Source of the DNA: Streptomyces spectabilis | GTDB lineage: Bacteria > Actinomycetota > Actinomycetes > Streptomycetales > Streptomycetaceae | Direction of reading: 5' to 3' | NCBI RefSeq assembly: GCF_008704795.1 | Contig: NZ_CP023690.1 | Location: 2,180,501 to 2,244,500 of the forward strand | DNA length: 64,000 nt | In this document: piece by piece, positions 58,838-64,000 of the stretch | How the letters are laid out: every line of letters starts with the position of its first letter | Numbering within the stretch: the stretch's first letter is position 1 | The notes under the pieces: model-generated | Database searches by the model: none | Told to the model about the DNA's origin: nothing | Seen by the model: only the letters and a program-made list of their open reading frames with translations | Translations under genes and position numbers: made by a program

Positions 58838-59403
58838 GGGTTTCCTTCCAAGTAGCTGATGGCCCGACGGAGAGCGTCAGGATCATCTCCCAACTTGCCG
58901 ATGGCCGAATTGCAGTTGAAGCACAGTACGCCACGGACCTTACCCGTCTCGTGACAGTGATCCACGTGCGCGGGCGGAGCCTTGAGACAGATCACGCAGA
59001 GCCCCTTCTGCGCGGCGATCATCTCGTCCCGGTCTTCCATGGTGAGCCCGTACTTGCGCTTGAAGTAGCCGTGCTGATTCCGCTCGGCCCGGCACGGCTT
59101 GCAATAGCTGGCGTGGCCATCCGACGACGTGGAGTTCAGTTCCCACTCGGAGTGAGGCTTCACTTCCTCGCACTGAGGACAGCGCTTGTGCCCGTCCGGC
59201 ACGTCCGCCTTCTCCCGGACCGCCTTGCCTTCGGCCTCTCTGCGCCTGCGGTAGCGCGCGGCGCCGTATTCCGCCACGCACTCCCGACAACGCACCTGGA
59301 GACCGTCACGCCGATTCTTGTCCCGGGCGAATGAAGCGAGGGGCAATGTTCGCTGGCATCCCGAGCATTGCTTCCCCACCCCAGAATCGGACATTGAGGT
59401 CAT
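58789..59403 (-). CDS. Endonuclease VII-like HNH nuclease with extra zinc ribbons, in the proteasome operon
   Basis: 204 aa. The C-terminal HNH core (~130-175) has [20 protein letters not shown] and matches recombination endonuclease VII (HNH/Zn) domains. Two upstream Cys-pair ribbons (KQCSGCQ...CRECV and KRCPQCEE...CKPCR) precede it. ATG at 59403 overlaps the pup stop (ATGA), and the gene's 3' end overlaps prcB by 49 nt. As I recall, the same gene occurs in this place in other Streptomyces. No direct function is known, and resolving or degrading DNA structures is the family role. Confidence 0.85.
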   Translation of the reverse strand: MTSMSDSGVGKQCSGCQRTLPLASFARDKNRRDGLQVRCRECVAEYGAARYRRRREAEGKAVREKADVPDGHKRCPQCEEVKPHSEWELNSTSSDGHASYCKPCRAERNQHGYFKRKYGLTMEDRDEMIAAQKGLCVICLKAPPAHVDHCHETGKVRGVLCFNCNSAIGKLGDDPDALRRAISYLEGNPWKPTLVAPGVYRLPS

Positions 59404-59618
59404 TCTCCGCCTTTTTGCACAAATGACCTCACGAAATCCTCTGCGTTCTCCTCGAGTACATCGTCAATTTCGTCAAGTACCGAGTCGACGTCGTCGCTCA
59501 GCTTCTCCTGGCGTTCCTTGAGGTCCTCGGATGCCTGCGCGTCCTGGGTCTGCTCCTCGACCTCCTCGGTGGAGCGCGTCGCCTTCTGCTGTCCGCCGCC
59601 GGTGTCCTTGGTCGCCAT
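59400..59618 (-). CDS. pup: Prokaryotic ubiquitin-like protein Pup, C-terminal GGE
   Basis: 72 aa. Disordered, charged N-terminus and central coiled coil (VDSVLDEIDDVLEENAEDFV), ending FVQKGGE. The last codon is GAA (59405-59403), then TGA. This is the PafA-competent Glu form, whereas Mycobacterium tuberculosis Pup ends in GGQ and needs Dop deamidation. A TTGTAGGGT -10-like box (59663-59655) lies 37 nt upstream. Confidence 0.98.
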   Translation of the reverse strand: MATKDTGGGQQKATRSTEEVEEQTQDAQASEDLKERQEKLSDDVDSVLDEIDDVLEENAEDFVRSFVQKGGE

Positions 59619-59654
59619 CTACCTCACCCCGCTCGGTTAGACGTTCTTGATCAG

Positions 59655-59663
59655 ACCCTACAA
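59655..59663 (-). promoter_or_regulatory. TTGTAGGGT promoter-like box of pup
   Basis: Extended -10-like TTGTAGGGT, found also at 63455-63463 upstream of the ferredoxin gene. A related TAGGGT (63331-63326) precedes arc. -35 elements are weak in all three. Confidence 0.4.
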
Positions 59664-59678
59664 TCCGGGTCCGACATC

Positions 59679-59708
59679 GGCCCCGCACTTGATGCAACGT
59701 GCGGGGCC
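59679..59708. terminator. Terminator of dop
   Basis: GGCCCCGCAC and GTGCGGGGCC form a perfect 10-bp stem with a 10-nt loop, 42 nt past the dop stop at 59750. It separates dop from pup-prcBA. Confidence 0.8.
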
Positions 59709-59749
59709 CACCTCTGTGATTCCCCGGCCGTCGCGCTTTCAGCCGCGCT

Positions 59750-61261
59750 TCAGCCTCCGGAGAGCACGCGGACCAGATCTTCCGCCGTGCGGCACCGGTC
59801 GAGCAGCTCCTTCACGTGATTACGCGTTCCGCGAAGGGGCTCCAGGGTCGGGACCCGCTGGAGGGAGTCCCGGCCGGGAAGGTCGAAGATCACCGAGTCC
59901 CAGGAGGCGGCCGCTACGTCGTCGGCGTACTGCTCCAGGCAGCGGCCGCGGAAGTAGGCGCGGGTGTCCTCGGGGGGCTTGGTGCGGGCCCGCTCGACGG
60001 CGGGCTCGTCCAGGAGTCGCTTCATCTTGCCGCGGGCCACGAGGCGGTTGTAGAGGCCCTTCTCGGGGCGCACGTCGGCGTACTGGAGGTCGACCAGGTG
60101 CAGCCGGGCGGCGTCCCAGTCGAGGCCGTCGCGGCGGCGGTAGCCCTCCATGAGTTCTCGCTTGGCGACCCAGTCGAGCTCTCCGGAGAGGCTCATGGGG
60201 TCGTGCTCCAGGCGGTTGAGGACGTCCTCCCAGCGGGTCAGGACGTCCTTGGTCTGCTCGTCGGCGTCGGCTCCGTAGCGCTCTTCGACGTACTTCCGGG
60301 CGAGCTCGAAGTACTCCATCTGGAGTTGTACGGCCGTCAGAGTGCGGCCGCTACGGAGAGTGATCAGGCGCTGGAGGGACGGGTCGTGCGAGATCTGGTG
60401 GAGGGTGCGGACGGGCTGGTCGACGGCGAGGTCCACGGCGATGAAGCTGTCCTCGATCATGGCGAGGACGAGGGACGTGGTGCCGAGCTTCAGATAGGTG
60501 GAGATCTCGGAGAGGTTGGCGTCGCCGATGATCACGTGCAGGCGGCGGTACTTCTCGGCGTCGGCGTGGGGCTCGTCGCGGGTGTTGATGATGGGCCGCT
60601 TGAGGGTGGTCTCCAGGCCGACCTCGACCTCGAAGTAGTCGGCGCGCTGGCTGAGCTGGAAGCCGTGCTCGTGGCCGTCCTGGCCGATGCCGACGCGCCC
60701 GGCGCCGGTGACGACCTGGCGGGATACGAAGAAGGGCGTGAGGTGGCGCACGATGTCCGAGAAGGGGGTCTCCCGCTTCATCAGGTAGTTCTCGTGCGTG
60801 CCGTAGGAGGCGCCCTTGTTGTCGGTGTTGTTCTTGTAGAGGTGGATCGGCTGGGCGCCGGGGAGCTGGGCGGCGCGCTCGGCGGCCTCGGCCATGATGC
60901 GCTCGCCGGCCTTGTCCCAGAGGACGGCGTCGCGGGGGTTGGTGACCTCGGGCGCGCTGTATTCGGGGTGTGCGTGGTCGACGTAGAGGCGGGCCCCGTT
61001 GGTGAGGATGACGTTGGCGAGGCCGATGTCCTCGTCGGTGAGCTGGCTGGCGTCGGCGGCTTCGCGGGCGAGGTCGAAGCCCCGTGCGTCCCGCAGCGGG
61101 TTCTCCTCCTCGAAGTCCCAGCGGGCGCGTCGCGCCCGGTGCATCGCCGCGGCGTAGGCGTTGACGATCTGGGACGAGGTGAGCATGGCATTGGCGTTGG
61201 GGTGGCCGGGGACGGAGATTCCGTACTCCGTCTCGATGCCCATTACTCGCCGTACGGTCAT
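59750..61261 (-). CDS. dop: Pup deamidase/depupylase Dop
   Basis: 503 aa. [20 protein letters not shown], catalytic Asp in [36 protein letters not shown] and [20 protein letters not shown]. It is homologous to PafA. It removes Pup from proteins and, in organisms with PupGGQ, deamidates it. With a GGE Pup only depupylation is expected to be essential. Own transcript with terminator at 59679-59708. Confidence 0.96.
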   Translation of the reverse strand: MTVRRVMGIETEYGISVPGHPNANAMLTSSQIVNAYAAAMHRARRARWDFEEENPLRDARGFDLAREAADASQLTDEDIGLANVILTNGARLYVDHAHPEYSAPEVTNPRDAVLWDKAGERIMAEAAERAAQLPGAQPIHLYKNNTDNKGASYGTHENYLMKRETPFSDIVRHLTPFFVSRQVVTGAGRVGIGQDGHEHGFQLSQRADYFEVEVGLETTLKRPIINTRDEPHADAEKYRRLHVIIGDANLSEISTYLKLGTTSLVLAMIEDSFIAVDLAVDQPVRTLHQISHDPSLQRLITLRSGRTLTAVQLQMEYFELARKYVEERYGADADEQTKDVLTRWEDVLNRLEHDPMSLSGELDWVAKRELMEGYRRRDGLDWDAARLHLVDLQYADVRPEKGLYNRLVARGKMKRLLDEPAVERARTKPPEDTRAYFRGRCLEQYADDVAAASWDSVIFDLPGRDSLQRVPTLEPLRGTRNHVKELLDRCRTAEDLVRVLSGG

Positions 61262-61475
61262 GCGGCCCTCCTTGCCCGGCGGCGCCCTCGGTCGGGGGCG
61301 CAGCTCAAGTACCGCTGGTGCTCCGGTGCGTGTGCGGTGCCCGTCCCCGCACTGCGCGACTCGGCGGTAGGAAAGAGCCTAGAACGCCTCTGCGCTGGTG
61401 GGGAGATCATTTTCTGCTTTGCTCTCGCTGGGTTGCGGACGCGGCCGCGAGGTGTCCGCGAGCGGCGGAAAACAG

Positions 61476-61510
61476 TCGGCTGCGGGTACCCGTGGAGGGC
61501 ACCCGCAGCC
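61476..61510 (-). terminator. Terminator of arc
   Basis: CGGCTGCGGGT (61476-61486) pairs with ACCCGCAGCCG (61500-61510) over 11 bp, 13-nt loop, 10 nt past the arc stop at 61521. Confidence 0.8.
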
Positions 61511-61520
61511 GCCCTATTTC

Positions 61521-63287
61521 CTACAGGTACTGACCGGTGTTGGCCACCGTGTCGATGGAGCGTCCGGTGTCGGCGCCCTGCTTTCCGGTGACGAGCGTAC
61601 GGATGTATACGATCCGCTCGCCCTTCTTTCCGGAGATACGGGCCCAGTCGTCCGGGTTGGTGGTGTTGGGCAGGTCCTCGTTCTCCTTGAACTCGTCGAT
61701 GCAAGCCTGGAGGAGGTGAGCGACCCTGAGGCCCTTTTGGTTCTGTTCGAGGAAGGCCTTGATGGCCATCTTCTTGGCGCGGCCGACGATGTTTTCGATC
61801 ATGGCGCCGGAGTTGAAGTCCTTGAAGTAGAGGACTTCCTTGTCGCCGTTGGCATAGGTGACTTCGAGGAAGCGGTTCTCCTCGGATTCGGCGTACATCT
61901 GCTCGACGACGGACTGGATCATGGCGTGGACCGTGGCGCTCTTGTCGCTGCCGTGCTCGGCGAGGTCGTCGCCGTGCAGCGGGAGGCGCTCGGTGAGGTA
62001 CTTGGCGAAGATGTCCTTGGCCGCCTCGGCGTCCGGGCGCTCGATCTTGATCTTCACATCGAGGCGTCCGGGGCGCAGGATGGCGGGGTCGATCATGTCC
62101 TCGCGGTTGGAGGCGCCGATGACGATGACGTTCTCCAGGCCTTCCACGCCGTCGATCTCGGCGAGCAGCTGCGGGACGATGGTGTTCTCCACGTCCGAGC
62201 TGACGCCGCTGCCGCGGGTGCGGAAGAGGGATTCCATCTCGTCGAAGAAGACGATGACGGGGGTGCCTTCGCTCGCCTTCTCGCGGGCTCGCTGGAAGAC
62301 CAGGCGGATGTGGCGCTCGGTCTCGCCGACGTACTTGTTGAGGAGCTCGGGTCCCTTGATGTTGAGGAAGTAGCTCTTTCCGGTCGGCTGACCGGTGACC
62401 TCTGCGACCTTCTTGGCAAGGGAGTTGGCGACGGCCTTGGCGATGAGCGTCTTGCCGCAGCCGGGAGGGCCGTAGAGCAGGACGCCCTTGGGGGGCCTGA
62501 GTTCGTGCTCCTTGAAGAGGTCGGGGTAGAGGTAGGGGAGCTCGACGGCGTCGCGGATCATCTCGATCTGGCCGCCGAGGCCGCCGATCTTGTCGTAGCT
62601 GATGTCCGGGACTTCTTCGAGGACCAGTTCCTCTACTTCGCTCTTCGGTACGACCTCGTAGACGTAGCCGGAGCGGGGTTCGAGCAGGAGGGCGTCTCCG
62701 GGGCGGATGGTGACGTCCAGGAGCGGCTCGGCGAGCCTGACCACCCGCTCTTCGTCGGTGTGCCCGAGCACGAGGGCCCGTTCGCCGTCCTCGAGGATCT
62801 CCTTGAGGGTGACGATGTCTCCGACGCGCTCGTATTCCATGGCCTCGACCACGTTGAGCGCTTCGTTGAGCATGACTTCCTGGCCGCGCCTGAGCTCGTC
62901 GAGGTCGACGCTTGGGCTGACGTTCACGCGGAGTTTGCGACCGCCGGTGAAGATGTCGGCGGTGCCGTCCTCATTCGCCGTGAGGAAGACTCCGAAGCCT
63001 GCCGGGGGCTGTGCGAGCCGGTCGACTTCCTCCTTGAGGGCCACGATCTGGTCGCGGGCCTCGCGGAGCGTGTTCGCGAGCCGTTCGTTCTGTGCCGATA
63101 CGCCGGCCAGGTTGGTCTGCAGCTCGACGATCCGCTCTTCGAGAATCCTCGTGTGCCGCGGAGAGTCGGCGAGCTTGCGTCGCAGGACGGCGATTTCCTG
63201 CTCGAGATAGGCAACCTGACCGGCAGGGTCTTCAGACCCTCGCCCCGGCCGGATGCCGCGGTTGATGTCGTCGTCGTGGGCTGCCAC
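61521..63287 (-). CDS. arc: Proteasomal AAA+ ATPase ARC (Mpa)
   Basis: 588 aa, GTG at 63287. Coiled coil ~20-90 (Pup receptor), OB domains ~95-220, AAA+ domain with Walker [15 protein letters not shown] (~273-285), Walker [12 protein letters not shown] and arginine-finger region. The C-terminus TVANTGQYL has the penultimate Tyr that docks into the alpha ring. Unfolds pupylated substrates for PrcAB. The GTG at 63287 agrees with the 588-aa family form. Confidence 0.96.
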   Translation of the reverse strand: MAAHDDDINRGIRPGRGSEDPAGQVAYLEQEIAVLRRKLADSPRHTRILEERIVELQTNLAGVSAQNERLANTLREARDQIVALKEEVDRLAQPPAGFGVFLTANEDGTADIFTGGRKLRVNVSPSVDLDELRRGQEVMLNEALNVVEAMEYERVGDIVTLKEILEDGERALVLGHTDEERVVRLAEPLLDVTIRPGDALLLEPRSGYVYEVVPKSEVEELVLEEVPDISYDKIGGLGGQIEMIRDAVELPYLYPDLFKEHELRPPKGVLLYGPPGCGKTLIAKAVANSLAKKVAEVTGQPTGKSYFLNIKGPELLNKYVGETERHIRLVFQRAREKASEGTPVIVFFDEMESLFRTRGSGVSSDVENTIVPQLLAEIDGVEGLENVIVIGASNREDMIDPAILRPGRLDVKIKIERPDAEAAKDIFAKYLTERLPLHGDDLAEHGSDKSATVHAMIQSVVEQMYAESEENRFLEVTYANGDKEVLYFKDFNSGAMIENIVGRAKKMAIKAFLEQNQKGLRVAHLLQACIDEFKENEDLPNTTNPDDWARISGKKGERIVYIRTLVTGKQGADTGRSIDTVANTGQYL

Positions 63288-63541
63288 GGTCCTCACCTCC
63301 TCCAAGGGGAGCTGGACGCTTCCTGACCCTACCTGGGTGGGTGCTGATTGAAACCCCTAGATCACAAAGACGGTGGGGGTGTGTCCGATCTTCACCCTTG
63401 CGCTCTCCCTCACGCCAGGGGAATACCCACCGAACAACATCGGAAAGCTGCCGGTTGTAGGGTCGAACTGTTCAACACCCGTCAGGGGTGGCCGGACTTG
63501 CTGCAAAGTCGGCCGGGTCTGGCGCAGTTTCGGCAGGAGAG

Positions 63542-63856
63542 ATGACCGTGGGGCAGGATGCTCGGACCGTGGGTGAGGGGCAGGACTCCCTCGAGGTCTG
63601 GATCGATCAGGATCTGTGTACGGGGGACGGGATCTGCGCCCAGTACGCGCCTGAGGTCTTCGAGCTGGACATTGACGGTCTGGCGTATGTGAAGGATGCG
63701 GACGACGAGCTGTTGCAGGCTCCTGGGGCGTCGACGCCGGTTCCGCTTCCGCTGTTGCGGGACGTGGTGGACTCGGCGAAGGAGTGCCCCGGGGACTGTA
63801 TTCACGTACGTCGGGTTTCGGACAAGGTCGAGGTCTATGGGCCCGACGCAGAGTGA
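63542..63856 (+). CDS. Ferredoxin ([3Fe-4S]/[4Fe-4S] type)
   Basis: 104 aa, ATG at 63542. The cluster ligands are in CTGDGICAQYAP and ECPGDCIHV. C-x5-C and a distal CP motif are typical of [3Fe-4S] ferredoxins that serve cytochrome P450s. It is divergent to arc (254 nt) and has a TTGTAGGGT box at 63455. No P450 partner is next to it. Confidence 0.88.
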   Translation: MTVGQDARTVGEGQDSLEVWIDQDLCTGDGICAQYAPEVFELDIDGLAYVKDADDELLQAPGASTPVPLPLLRDVVDSAKECPGDCIHVRRVSDKVEVYGPDAE

Positions 63857-63894
63857 CCGAATAGCTTCGCTGTGTTAGCGACCACGTGTCACCT

Positions 63895-63930
63895 GGGCCC
63901 GTATCCGCCGTGTGAGGCGGATGCGGGCCC
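63895..63930. terminator. Terminator after the ferredoxin gene
   Basis: GGGCCCGTATCCGCC (63895-63909) pairs with GGCGGATGCGGGCCC (63916-63930) over 15 bp with one G-U wobble, followed by TCTTT. It is the closest thing to a classic terminator in this part of the window. Confidence 0.88.
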
Positions 63931-64000
63931 TCTTTGGTGTCGCCGGGTTTCGCCGGGCGGGACGGGTGGTGCCCGGGCCCGGGCCGTTACACGCTGCGCG

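Overview
This is a high-GC actinobacterial chromosome window that looks like Streptomyces core chromosome. The evidence is the third-position GC bias, GTG/TTG starts, GTGA and ATGA start/stop overlaps, a complete Pup-proteasome locus, a conservon operon, and gene content and order that match, as I recall it, the S. coelicolor region from pheST to arc. I found no tRNA, rRNA, CRISPR array, insertion sequence or prophage. Most genes are ordinary housekeeping or regulatory genes, so the interest lies mainly in gene linkage and non-coding control elements.

Layout. 1-2.2 kb: a left-truncated HTH/TPR-type regulator and a membrane SpoIIE-family phosphatase. 2.4-10 kb (minus strand): pheST, a PAS histidine kinase, a SpoU/TrmH RNA methyltransferase, then infC-rpmI-rplT. 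infC has an apparent AUC start and a leader with a seven-codon uORF and two mutually exclusive hairpins. 10-19 kb: DUF1844 and SseB proteins, an orphan mycosin with a Pro-rich membrane partner, a PLP alanine-racemase-like enzyme, a DUF2510 protein and two tandem secreted HAD phosphatases. 19-26 kb: a probable ethanolamine (gamma-glutamyl-amide) catabolic cluster of SDR, ALDH, GlnA4-like synthetase, FadR-type regulator, APC permease and C26 gamma-glutamyl hydrolase, with a shared AAGGTATG motif in its promoters. 26-34 kb: LysR with a TDT transporter, an XRE-cupin regulator with a cytoplasmic metal-receptor-like protein, and a glycine betaine ABC transporter whose permease is fused to two binding domains.

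34-42 kb: 5'-3' exonuclease, an iron-box-controlled siderophore-interacting protein, GNAT, a pseudouridine synthase, and a five-gene conservon (CvnA-E, the rar/cvn9 type) with a long C-rich leader. 43-49 kb: HelY-type helicase, a lipid kinase, TatC/TatA and two small proteins, followed by a degenerate GC-rich repeat tract. 49-64 kb: the protein-tagging and proteolysis region, with PafB/PafC, two FKBP isomerases, PafA, PrcA/PrcB, an HNH endonuclease VII-like protein, Pup (ending GGE), Dop and ARC, then a ferredoxin.

How the parts fit. Dop, PafA, Pup, ARC and PrcAB form a complete pupylation-proteasome system, and PafBC is the linked transcriptional activator pair. Two linkages stand out. pafA lies 9 nt downstream of an MFS exporter gene whose promoter carries a large palindrome next to a divergent LacI gene. 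A zinc-ribbon HNH endonuclease gene is translationally coupled between pup and prcB and overlaps prcB by 49 nt. Hairpin terminators (13 described) separate most of the operons.
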